NCBI GenBank assembly: GCA_964035575.1
Contig: OZ037922.1
Span: 124,001-188,000 of the forward strand
Length of the DNA stretch: 64,000 nt
Source of the DNA: Rhynchopus sp. YZ270_cl-10
Taxonomy: Eukaryota > Euglenozoa > Diplonemea > Diplonemida > Diplonemidae
Direction of reading: 5' to 3'
The notes under the pieces were generated by a model, which saw only the letters and a program-made list of their open reading frames with translations, was not told the origin of the DNA and made no database searches. Numbering within the stretch: position 1 is the first letter of the stretch; every line of letters begins with the position of its first letter. Positions 30,147 through 39,705 of the stretch are shown piece by piece. Both the position numbers and the translations under genes were made by a program.

Positions 30147-30382
30147 CCAGTACCCAGTACCCAGTACCCAGTACCCAGTACCCAGTACCCAGTACCCAGT
30201 ACCCAGTACCCAGTACCCAGTACCCAGTACCCAGTACCCAGTACCCAGTACCCAGTACCCAGTACCCAGTACCCAGTACCCAGTACCCAGTACCCAGTAC
30301 CCAGTACCCAGTACCCAGTACCCAGTACCCAGTACCCAGTACCCAGTACCCAGTACCCAGTACCCAGTACCCAGTACCCAGT
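30147..30382. repeat. Heptamer satellite (GTACCCA)n, about 33 copies
   Basis: An almost perfect tandem array of GTACCCA (TACTGGG on the other strand) over about 236 bp. It ends in degenerate ACAGGTACACAGATACACAG units. The length is not that of any usual telomere repeat, and it lies inside element A, so it is an expanded minisatellite. Confidence 0.95.
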
Positions 30383-30911
30383 CACAGGTACACAGATACA
30401 CAGGTACACAGGTAAAACCCGTTAAAATTGTGTGTGAAAGTTAAAAATAGCTATATTTGCATTTCATTGAGGACACATAGGCCCACCAAGGGCAATTTTG
30501 TGATGTCAAAAAAAATTTTTTTTCGGCCCAAAAATTGACTTGTTTTCGGTAAAACCCACTAAAAATTGTGGTACTCTAAACTGCGTTTTAGACCCCCACA
30601 GATGCTCAAAAGTGCCAAATTTTGCTTTTAATGGCCTCAAATCGTCGAAATTAGCCCTAAACGGGGGCAAAAAAAAATTTTCGAGAGTCCCTTTCCCTGG
30701 GAGGCTCCGTAATTACGTACCCTAGGGTCCGTAATTACGGACCCTAGGGTACGTAATTACGGACCCTAGGGTACGTAATTACGTACCCTAGGGTACGTAA
30801 TGACACTCCGTAAAGAGGGAGTGTCCTAACATGCCGTTTTACGGACCCTCGGGGTGTGCGGACCCCGCCGTGTACTTAGGATGGAATATTTTTTTTTTTC
30901 AACGGTACAAA

Positions 30912-31230
30912 TTGGGGTCGGAAAATTTTTTTGACCAATTTTTGCCCACAAAAAATCGAAAAAAAAAATTTTTTTTTCCGATTCTCGGGAGACTGTGCGT
31001 GCTGTGATGGGGTCATTTTGCGCTGAGAAATGAGTTTTTTTGGCCTAAAATGCATGTGTCAGTTTTGGGTGTATTTTCACCTAAAAACTGACACATGCAT
31101 TTTAGGCCAAAAAAACTCCTTTCTCAGCGCAAAATGACCCCATCACGGCACGCACAGTCTCCCGAGAATCGGAAAAAAAATTTTTTTTTTTTTGATTTTT
31201 TGTGGGTGGGAAAATTTTTTCGGACCCCCC
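30912..31230. repeat. Foldback element with 155-bp arms
   Basis: Left arm GGGGTCGGAAAAT ... CTCGGGAGACTGTGCGTGC ... CTAAAATGCATGTGTCAG is complementary to the right arm over about 155 bp. The loop of roughly 20 bp is TTTTGGGTGTATTTTCACCT. A single related arm is present at 35440-35585. No coding capacity. Confidence 0.8.
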
Positions 31231-32073
31231 CTTAGGTTTTGTACAGGGCCCCCCTGTAACTTAGGGGGGAAACCGTGATTCCCAAAAATTTTTTTGCTCG
31301 TTGGGGGGGGGGGGGGGGGGTTTTGGACCCCATTTCAAGTACACGACGCGGTCCAGGACCAATTTCACTTGTCATGGTGACAAGTGAAATGACAAGTGAA
31401 ATGTATGACAAGTGGTCACTTGTCATGACAAGTGATTTACCTGAGGAATGCCTGTGAGCTCATGATTTCATTTATTCCTACATGAAATGAAGTAAAAAAA
31501 TGTAAAATGATGTACTTTTTATCTCTTTCTTTTTTAGCCTGATGTGGGTAGTGGCGGCTATCTGATGGTTTTCTTTTATTGATTAGGGAGTGGGTTGTGC
31601 AGGCAACGTAAGGAAATGGGGTGGGGACTGGGGAACGGTAAAGAAAAGTATGGTTAAAGTGACGTAAGGACTTTTGCGAAGGGCTCTCACTCACGGACTG
31701 ACGCTTCATTTTTTAAAAAAATTTGAAATGTAAAAGACAACAAAAGGTGATGTTTTATTTTTCCTTCCTTCAAAACTTCACACACAACGCTTTTTTGGTT
31801 TTTGGGAGATTTATTGAACCACCCTGCACCTGTTTGTCATGTTGTTTCCCGTGCAATACATGGAGAAACGTTTCGCACTCGAAACAAAGCTTTTTTAATA
31901 AAAAATGAACGAAGCACAAAAACAAGCGTGTGTGGAAGAAAAAAGAAAAGGGAAAATATTTTTTCTGATTCACAGTGGTGTTTATGTTTTGGGTACGGGG
32001 CGGAGAATAAAATCTGTTCGATAAAAGAAACGCAAGCTTTTTGTTTTATCTTGTTCATTTTTAAAAGCAAAAA

Positions 32074-32256
32074 TAACTATTTATTCAACGCCTTTTAGCG
32101 TGGTTTTTTTTTTTTTTGCGATAACTTCACGCATTTTTTTCCCAGGCGAGTGGTAGTTAATTTGCCGAGCGAAGCGAGGCAAATTGAATCCACGAGCCTG
32201 GGAAAAAAATAAGTGAAGTATCGCAAAAAAATTCGCTAAAAGGCGTTGAATACGTA
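32074..32256. repeat. Foldback with GAGCGAAGCGAG loop
   Basis: Arms TATTCAACGCCTTTTAGCG ... TGCGATAACTTCAC ... CCCAGGC face their complements. The centre is GCCGAGCGAAGCGAGGC, itself a hairpin. The CGCTTCGCTCG type of loop also occurs at 54135-54165. Confidence 0.75.
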
Positions 32257-32524
32257 ATTTTATTTCACGTTAAATAAAGTATACGAAAGGATTTGGCACT
32301 TTTAGCGTGACTCATTTATTGTGCAATAACTAACGAGTATGTGTCCCTCCAGGTAGCTTTCCTTACCCTCCCGCCAGCGCTACCGGGAATCCCACGGGAC
32401 CCCTAGCTAGGATAGCGGGACTCCCGCTGGGGGGGCTGGCAAACCTGAGGGGGCTGGAGGGAGGCTAAAAAAGGCTGAAGGGTCCCTCCAGACCTGTTAC
32501 CCTCCTGCGGGGAAACCTGCAAAA

Positions 32525-32800
32525 ACCCGATAAACTGGGCCTACCCTTATATGTGGGGTGGGATACACGTTTTCGGGGTGTCATAACCATGTGTGAGCCA
32601 CACAGGGTGGTGCACAGGTGACCCCATGCAGTACACGCAACCCACGTTTTGATACACAACAGCATTTTGCGTGTAGCGCATACAGCGTGTAGCCTATTTA
32701 GCCCACGCATAGCGTGTAGCGTGTGGTCGGGTTCTGAAAGCTGCCTCAAAGGTACACAAAGCTACATCCCGACTCCCCACCCTCAGGGTCCCCTCGGGTG
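32525..32800 (+). repeat. Interspersed repeat R5, copy 2
   Basis: Shares with 17800-18240 the ordered motifs GGGGTGTCATAACCATGTGT, GCACAGGTGACCCCATGCAG, CAACCCACGTTTTGATA and GCGTGTGGTCGGGTTCTGAA. Confidence 0.6.
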
Positions 32801-32849
32801 CTAGCGGAGGTCGGGAAATGGCTATCGTGCAAGAGCGAGACATTCAGAA

Positions 32850-33320
32850 GATCCCCGCCCATCACAGAATATCATGCCAGCCACCGCCTTCCTCACAATG
32901 AAGTAAGGGGGTGGTGTGTCCTCCGCCTTCATAGGTAATGAAGGAGTCGATTTCTTGTTTCGTAAGTGCGGAGTGCCTTGGACTGTCGTGTCGGTAGCCG
33001 GTCTGGTTTTGTTTCAAGAGACACACGAGCCTGCGCAAACTGGTCTTGCAGTTGCACCCCATACTTCCTCGCCAATATGCTGCTCAGCTTACTGAACGCT
33101 GTCCATTACGACGACGATTTGTACGTGAGATCGTCACGGAGATGCACTATGCACAAAACAAAGTCGGCTTCCGTGGGCTTACCGTTGGGCTTGCCAATGA
33201 ATTCCTTAAAAAGCGGTCCCATTCACGGATGTACGGTGTCGACGATGCCAGTCCTTCAGCAAAACCACTGTAGCGCTCGTCCATCTCTTGTCGGAGGACC
33301 GTTTGCGTCTTAGATCCTTC
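32850..33320 (-). pseudogene. Decayed Crypton-like tyrosine recombinase fragment
   Basis: Minus-strand frames contain KEFIGKPNGKPTEADFVLC, HLRDDLTYKSSS and WTAFSKLSSILARKYGVQLQ. In order and spacing these match the N-terminal core-binding (SAM-like) region of eukaryotic tyrosine recombinases of the Crypton type. Typical members have KYSSSTLW followed by a serine/leucine-rich helix and KYGV. The catalytic domain was not found and the fragment is broken in several places. It lies inside element C and may be the remains of its mobility gene or an older passenger. Confidence 0.55.
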
Positions 33321-33633
33321 GGCATGTTGCGTGTGTCAAAAAAAAATGGGAAAAGTGCAAAAAAAATTCGAAATTTTCAATTTTTAGGCGGGTGGTGGTG
33401 CAGGATATACCAAAATTTAGCGTGAAGTTATCGCCAAAAAAAACCCCTGTTTTGGCGTGAAAAAAACAAAAATAAAATCACGCTCCTAAGGAATTGCAGT
33501 GAAAAAAAGTGAAAACGCGTGAAATAAAGTTCAATTAGCGTGGTTTTTATTTGTGAAAAAAACACGGCGTGAAATTATCATTAAAAAGAATCACGCTAAA
33601 AGTGCCAAATCCTTCGTATACTTTATTTAACTG

Positions 33634-33816
33634 TGGAATAAAATCAAAAAATCAAAAAATCTGTCGGTGGATAGGTGGTGCACAGGGTATAGTTTCATAT
33701 TCAATGAAAAGGAAATCAAGTTGGTCGCACCCGAAGACGCGAGGCAGAACGACGCCTCGGAAGAAGAGGATGACGACGAAGACGACGAAGGCGACGACGC
33801 TGTGACAATTGAATGA
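33634..33816 (+). pseudogene. Acidic-tailed coding-like fragment
   Basis: A plus-strand frame running from after a TAA to a TGA: LSVDRWCTGYSFIFNEKEIK, then APEDARQNDASEEEDDDEDD and EGDDAVTIE. No ATG. The acidic tail looks like a genuine protein C-terminus, possibly a terminal exon captured within element B. Not identified. Confidence 0.35.
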
Positions 33817-35831
33817 GAGCAATGCTATCATAATCAAAAAAAAAAAATCGTTTGATGCCTCAAACGGGATGGTTATAACCCTGGTAATATGGGTAGGGGG
33901 TATTACCAGGGTTAGTGAACCGCATAGTCGTGTCCTTACGTCACTTTAAACAATACTTTTCTTTTTTTTTTTTTTCTTTTCTTTTCCTTTTTTCCCCCAC
34001 TCCCCACCCCATTGCCTTACTTTGCTTGCACAACCCACTCCCTAATCAAAAAATAACAATAAAAAGAATCCAGGGTTAACAGGGACCCTAAGGATTCACT
34101 TGTCATGACAAGTGGTTCACTTGTCATGACAAGTGATTTACATGTCATTTCACTTGTCACTTTTATGACATGTCATTTCACTTGTCAGGTGCCTCTGGAC
34201 CGCGTCGTGTAACATTGTAACATGGATTGGAATAATGGGCCTTCCCTACCAATAACTCTTTTCCAAATACTGTGGCCTTACTTCTGCCTTTTGGTCGGCT
34301 CTAATGTATGATGTTGTTAACAGCGCACACACAGATTCGACAGAAAAAAAAAAAGGGTTGACTTGAAATGTAAAAGCCCTCTCGTAAACAGTGCACCTTT
34401 TGGTAAATAACCGGCTGTACTCGATGGTGGACGACACCCAACCATGCAGTCCTATAATCCATTTTTGTGGTTTACATCTGAAAAAAAATGCGACTCATTT
34501 TAACTCTTGTCGGAATATTCCGTCTGGGTGCTGAGCTGTTTTTTTTTATACACTGTCCGAGGAGAGCACGGCTTCTGTTTTTGAAAACTTGATTTTTGTA
34601 TTAGTGCAGACAACGAATGGATGCTCCACTATTTCCTGTTTCTCCCCCTCGACCTAGTTTTTCCTCTGCTCCAAAAGAAACCCCCCCTGGGCGCCGCATT
34701 TTTCTTCAAAAATATCACCGCGGTGTAAGGATTTCTTTTCTGCACAAAACCAAGGGTAAAGAAGGGTAGAGATGAAGACTGTTGTTGTTGTGTATCGTGC
34801 TCTCAAGAATCGGGGGGGCAGGGGGGGCAAAGGGGAAAGTCGTGTAAAAAAAATGTAAAAAAAAAAAAAAAAAATGTGCTAAAATAGCACGGAGTTCGAA
34901 GGCAAATGGTATGGAGCATATTCTCGTAAAGAGGAAGAGGCTGGGCTTCATTTCGTGCTACTTTATAGATCATGTGACATTTAAAAAAAAATGCATCGCA
35001 GAAAAAAAGTGGATTTTTTTTGTACATTTATTTGAGAGCACTGCCCGTGGCATTCCTCATGAAAAAAACTTTTTTGTTGTATTTTGAAAAACTTGTAGTG
35101 TAACAGTGGAGACACTCCATAATAAGTGTCACCACTGTCTTTTATTTTCTATTCTCTCCCCCAAAAGCGGTGACCAACCCCAAATCGGGTATTTTATCAA
35201 CTTCTTCTTCGTCTATACGATTTCGTACAAAAAAAAATAAGAGATCAAAGAGAACATAGCAGTCGGTGAAACAAAACCACTAAAAATCACGTCTATTTAC
35301 AAGAAATTTGTTAAGGGCACGGTAATTTTTATTTTTGGTAAGCGTCTGCGTGCGTACTTTTTTTTTGAGATTCCAGGGGAAAAAATTATGCAGAAAAAAA
35401 TATTATAAAGGGGGGCCCTCAATAACTCAACAATGTATTTTAGGTAAAAAATGTACATTTTTCAGCGCAAATTGACCCCATCACAGCACACACAGACTCC
35501 TGAGAGCCGAAATCAAAAAAAATTTCCCCCGATTTTTTGTGGGCAAAAATTGGTGGGAAAATATTTTTGGTACCTGTATTTCCCCCACTGTAATTTTCCT
35601 CTATAATTTTTTTCACCACTCATAATTTTTTTTACTGCATAATTTTTTTTTGCGTGCGTGCGTACTTTTTTTTGAGAAGTGCTCTGACGCTTACCAAGAA
35701 AAAAAATTACCGTGCCCTAACCAAAAAATATTGGCGGATTTTGGGGGTTTTTTTCTTGCATTTCCTTGGCGACCTTTTTTTTTTGGTCACCAATATTACT
35801 TTGCCCTACTGTACTTCACCCTCTGTAGGCA

Positions 35832-35977
35832 GTTCCACATTCCAACGTGAAATTGACAACGTACAGACACCTTTGAGAGCGGGCTGCACTGTCTCGAACA
35901 ATGTGCACTATATAAAGAGCAAGAGGAGGAAGTTGAAAGATGCAAACGCAATCGTCGTACACCGGCGCGGGTTATAA
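35832..35977 (+). pseudogene. Exon-like C-terminal fragment
   Basis: After a CTCTGTAG acceptor-like site the frame reads SSTFQREIDNVQTPLRAGCT, then VHYIKSKRRKLKDANAIVVH to TAA. Codon use is less AT-rich than the surroundings. No upstream exon recognised. Followed directly by an R4 repeat. Confidence 0.3.
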
Positions 35978-36120
35978 TAGAAATTATGTGAAAGGAACCT
36001 AAGCCATTCGTGCTTAGTAATCTAAAGAGAGCACTTGCTTGAGAGATGAAATGTGACTATGTGATATAACAAAAAGCACGAACCAAAGAGAGAGAAAATC
36101 GCCAAAACTGTATCATATCT

Positions 36121-36230
36121 GGTGCTCCTGAAATAAAAAATACCAAGTACGCAACAACAACGCACTAAGTACACAACAAGTACGCAGCAAGTATGCAACA
36201 AGTACGCAAAATGGGGTTATCAGGAGTACC
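36121..36230. mobile_element. GGTGCTCCTG MITE, copy 3 (reverse orientation)
   Basis: GGTGCTCCTGAAATAAAAAA ... AAGTACGCAACAA units ... ATGGGGTTATCAGGAGTACC; reverse complement of the copy at 4867-4966, with five or six AAGTACGCAACA units. Confidence 0.75.
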
Positions 36231-36926
36231 AATATCGGAACTAAAAAAAAAACACATGACTCTCCCAAAGGGCAAAAACCTTGCCTTCTTATTCGGAACT
36301 ACATACGCACAAAAAATGAAAAAAATGAAAAAAATGCTGTGCTATTACTACTGCTAGACGTCGCGGCTTTGAGCGGGATACGTATCCTCAGCAGTCTGCC
36401 TTTTGCCAACACAACGCAAAGACAAGGTAGGGTGTCGCAAATACGACATGAGGGTCCTACTGCTTGCGAATACAAAACGCAGACCAAACAACTGGGTACA
36501 TGGGTTTTTTTCAGTTAGAGAATGGACCCACCTTATTTTTACCGCGTATAGGCGCGTAAAGGCCAAACCCCACCCATTTTCCCCAGCCTTTACGCGCCTT
36601 TACGCGGGGTAAAAATCAGGTGGTGGACGCAAAAAAAAAGGTAAAAAGAAAACGAATAAAACGAACGGGCATGTTTTTGCAGCAAAACTACTGCCTGAAA
36701 GAAGGAAAAGACAAACCTAAGCCATCATAGCCTTCAACCACCATCGAAAGAAAACTTTTGGAGAAAAAAAAATGCAAGCTCGCCTCACCAGCAGACACCC
36801 TAAAAACACCAAAAAAAAAACTGGGGGAAAAAAAAGATCTCATTTTGTCATCTCTCCTCCCCTCTCCTTGCACTCCCAACACCTACACCTTTTGGTCCCC
36901 TCACAACTCAAAGACAAAAAAGGATA

Positions 36927-37091
36927 CACGACGTTGAAGTAAATGACTTTACTTGTGGTGGTACATGTAATTTTACTTTTGTGAAAATAGTTTACTTGTG
37001 TCACACGTGAAAACGTAAGCGTACAGCTTAAACACAAGTAAAAAAAATGACATATAAAACCACAAGTAAAGTAATTTACTTCAACGTCGTG
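36927..37091. mobile_element. 165-bp MITE with CACGACGTTGAAGTAAA ends
   Basis: Terminal inverted repeats CACGACGTTGAAGTAAATGA and complement, followed inward by ACTTTACTTGTGG. TA precedes the left end. The CACGACG start resembles elements A and B, so it may be a deletion derivative mobilised by the same enzyme. Confidence 0.7.
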
Positions 37092-37339
37092 CATGCCACA
37101 GAATCCCTTCCCCCCCCTCCCCATCTCCCATCTCCCCCGTGCACACATAAAACAGGGCATACAGAATCATACACAAAATCATTGCTCCCCCCCTCCCAAC
37201 CACCACTCACACTCCCTTCCTTCATTCACAAAAAACCCCCCCTCCCCGGGGCTGCAAGTATACGTATTATACGTATAATACGTTCCAACGTATATATACG
37301 TTGGGCTGGGGGAGGAAAAAGCTAAATATACGTTACCTA

Positions 37340-37816
37340 TACGTTGCCCTTTGTTGTACGTACCGGTCCCCTATGCGACGGGGGTTATCCCGGAATAAGC
37401 GCACTTCGAGAACGGCATCTCCAAGTCCGGGTCTCACCCTCCTCTCCACAAAAACGGAAGAGGAACACACACAGTGGCTTGAGGAGTTGGGGAGCAGCAG
37501 TGCACCGGCAGCAGAAGAAGGCGAAGACCTCCGCAAAGGTGGCAAAAGAGGTTGCCACCGGGACTGTTGACGCTCATGTGCAGAGAACAATGATGGGTGC
37601 CCACGAAGCTGACCGCGTGATTGCCTCATGGTTGTTCTACACAGGAGAACCCTGGACACCTCCTCTTCTGAGAGGATTCAGGAGATGATCGACACCGTGC
37701 GTCGGTTGCCGCCGCAGGCGGAGTACAAGGTTCCCCGACGGGACAAAGTCTCGGGGGGTTTGCTCGATGACGAGCACCACCGCTTTTTTGCTGTAGGAAA
37801 TGGGCGCAACGTATAG
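37340..37816 (+). pseudogene. hAT-type transposase fragment (DUF659-like region)
   Basis: Three plus-strand frames carry successive parts: TKTEEEHTQWLEELGSSSAP, then ADRVIASWLFYTGEPW, then SSSERIQEMIDTVRRLPP and EYKVPRRDKVSGGLLDDEH. The last two correspond to the conserved region of hAT-family transposases in which an A-x2-I/F-A helix is followed by an EMIDAV helix, YKxPSR and LLD. At least two frame changes separate the parts. No catalytic RNase-H-like core or C-terminal dimerisation region is present, so it is a dead N-terminal fragment. TATACGT-rich sequence flanks both sides. Confidence 0.55.
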
Positions 37817-37852
37817 ATAGCGAAAAACGTATATTTGAACGTAAATATACGT

Positions 37853-39425
37853 AGCGTATATATCATCCAAAATCTGCCCAGCCGTATAGAAAAGCCCGAT
37901 TTTGGTCTGGTTTTTAGGTTATCCATTTTTCGCTAAAAAAATTGTCCGACCCCGGAATTTTTTCAGATCGCTCCGGAAATTCATACAAGCGCATTTTCGG
38001 GGGAAAAAATTACACCCTCGGTGTCGCAAACGCTTGCGGGCGTGCCCGCAAACATCCTGGAAATTATTAGCCCAATATTTTTTTTCGATTTTTATTTATT
38101 TTGAAAGATCGGGTGTAAAAGCGTTCAATTCCGGGGTCGGACGATTTTTTTTACGCACCTGTGGTATTCTGAAGAAAAATCGTGAGGGGGGTGGTTTTCA
38201 GTAGGTTCCTTAAGGTTTCCCTTACCACACCCATTTCCTTAAGGATTTCCCGGGTTTTCCTTCTAATAACAAAGATGTTTCACCTTGACGCAACTTCAAG
38301 AAAGTTTTCGATTTTTTTTTCTTTGGAACGAGGGTTCATAATATCATTCAAACAACGCCGGTTTCGTCTCGCGAAATTTTTTTGACTGTCACTAGTATTT
38401 TGTGTGGAACTCGGCCCGTTTTGCTAAGGAATTTGCCTTGTATTAGTACCTAAAGCCATGGTCTGGTTTTTATGTAACTTCAACTCCACTAAAGTTTTCG
38501 ATTTTTTTTTTTATTTTTTTGGGCGGAGTCCGGAAATGCATACAAGCTAATTTTTTTGGGCGTTTGTTGACACTTTATTTCTTGAGTCACCGATAAGAAA
38601 ACGAGAAAAAACTGACACGGCCATTTCAGAAAAAATATTTTTTTTATTTTTTTGAGATTTTTATCAGGGTCCTAGCTTGGTTTTGGAAAAAAATGCCAAA
38701 TCTGGGTCAGAATTTTTTTTTTGGGTCAGCAGAGGTTTTGGGCCTTGGGGGGCTTGTCTTGGCTTTTTTGGGTTTTCCGAGCTCTACCCTCACTGTGGTG
38801 GGGTCATTTCAGAAAAATGGACAAGTTTTTGACTGATACAAATTTTGGCCACTACGACTAGTGTTGCTCACAACGTTAAGTGGAACGCTACTATAACCAT
38901 AAAAATCACTCCCCGTTCATAGATCACCCAACACAAAATATATAAAATGGCGCCGCAGGCGAAAAAAATTAGGGTACGATATAAAAATGTAGCTTTTTAC
39001 ACCACAGAGTCACTCTACGAACCCTTTTTTGCGGAGCAAAAAAGGAAAAATGGCGCCGCAGGCAATAAAAATTGGGTCCAGCCCTGGACGGTGCCGGATT
39101 TTTTTGTCGATATTTTTTTTTCTTACCCCAGAAAAGGTGGTGGGCCCCCCAAAGAGGGGAAAAAATCAGAATTTCCCAATTTCCAAATTAATTAATTCCC
39201 TTTTTTTTTTTTTTTTGTGGGTCGCGACCCAGGCACTTGGGTCAGCTTGACCCACTGACCCAGGCAAGCTAGGACTCTGATTTTTATTTCTTTTGAAAGC
39301 GCGGTTTCGAAACGTTCAATTCCGGTGTCGGACGATAAAAAATATGCATCTCACATTTCTGAGTGCAAAATATGAAAAAGTATACGGCTAGCGAGATTTT
39401 GGATGATATACGTTCAAAAAGTGCC
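37853..39425. repeat. Inverted-repeat pair TATCATCCAAAATCT ... GTCCGACCCCGGAAT
   Basis: 37857-37965 (ATATCATCCAAAATCTG, AGCCGTATA, TTGTCCGACCCCGGAATT) faces an inverted, diverged copy at 39310-39420. The space between holds only A/T-rich sequence, GGCGCCGCAGGC repeats at 38940-39080 and no gene. Confidence 0.5.
38930..39080 (+). repeat. GCGGAGC/GGCGCCGCAGGC repeat, copy 5
   Basis: Two core units with the ATGTAGCTTTTTACACCAC spacer, as in copies 1-4. Confidence 0.8.
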
Positions 39426-39705
39426 CGAGGAACGTATATATACAGCCTCGCCCCCTCCCCCCCGATACGGCTTTCCATGTAATTCCCCCTACCGTCCCCT
39501 CCCCCCTCGAGTGCTAGCCATAATTTCTGATATACTTTAGTTCAAGACACCAATAACAGAAAGCCACACTCCCTCCCCCCCAGAATAGGCAGACAGATCA
39601 TCGCAAAAACAAAACCACTGTTAGAAAAATAAACCACCTTTTGGGTCCACCCCCCACAATTCAAATACGAAAAAAAAACCCCCCTCCCTACCTTCAAAAT
39701 TCTAT

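Larger units (their letters stand above)
28049..30872. mobile_element. TA-flanked element A with CACGGCGGGGTCC ends
   Basis: Terminal inverted repeats CACGGCGGGGTCC (28049) and its complement (ending 30872) are followed inward by palindromic GGGTCCGTAATTACGGACCC units, forming arms of about 130-170 bp. TA flanks both ends. The inside (28200-29650) is of mixed composition with no credible protein. It also holds R1 copy 4 and a heptamer satellite. It is related by its termini to element B and to the small element at 36927-37091 (CACGACG). Confidence 0.6.
32251..33645. mobile_element. Inverted-repeat element C inside element B
   Basis: TAAATAAAGTATACG ... GGATTTGGCACTTTTAGCG at 32271-32310 is the complement of 33591-33628, with weaker complementarity out to 33645. 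It encloses R5 copy 2 (32525-32800) and the recombinase remnant (32850-33320). Confidence 0.6.
31342..34209. mobile_element. TA-flanked element B with CACGACGCGGTCC ends
   Basis: The ends CACGACGCGGTCC (31342) and complement (to 34209) are flanked by TA. Arms of about 300-350 bp include ACTTGTCATGACAAGTG palindromes and, farther in, GGGAGTGGGTTGTGCA and AAAGTGACGTAAGGAC (complement near 33925-34060). It encloses a foldback (32074-32256), a third inverted-repeat pair (32251-33645), repeat R5 and a tyrosine recombinase remnant. Confidence 0.6.
27966..34246. mobile_element. Large TA-flanked inverted-repeat element (composite)
   Basis: The ends are inverted repeats of about 40 bp (GGGAAGGCCCATTATTCCAA at 27967 and its complement ending at 34246), each next to a TA dinucleotide. 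Within it lie two further TA-flanked elements (A, 28049-30872; B, 31342-34209), smaller foldbacks and a decayed recombinase fragment. The internal order suggests successive insertions. No intact transposase was found, so the family of the outer element is unresolved. Confidence 0.55.
34250..36926. other. Repeat-rich spacer with no gene
   Basis: Contains an R3 copy at 34360-34450 (GTAAAAGCCCTCTCGTAAAC ... CCGGCTGTACTCGATGG), a single foldback arm at 35440-35585 related to 30912-31230, A/T runs, an R4 copy at 36000-36030, the MITE at 36121-36230 and a small palindrome at 36533-36622 (TAGGCGCGTAAAGGC / GCCTTTACGCGCC). Confidence 0.6.

Noticed and set aside
30147-30382. Interstitial telomere
   Set aside because: The heptamer TACTGGG is not a known telomere unit, the array is inside a mobile element, and no subtelomeric features surround it.
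30130-30444. Repetitive frames reading STQYPVP or YWVLGTG
   Set aside because: Pure translation of the heptamer satellite.
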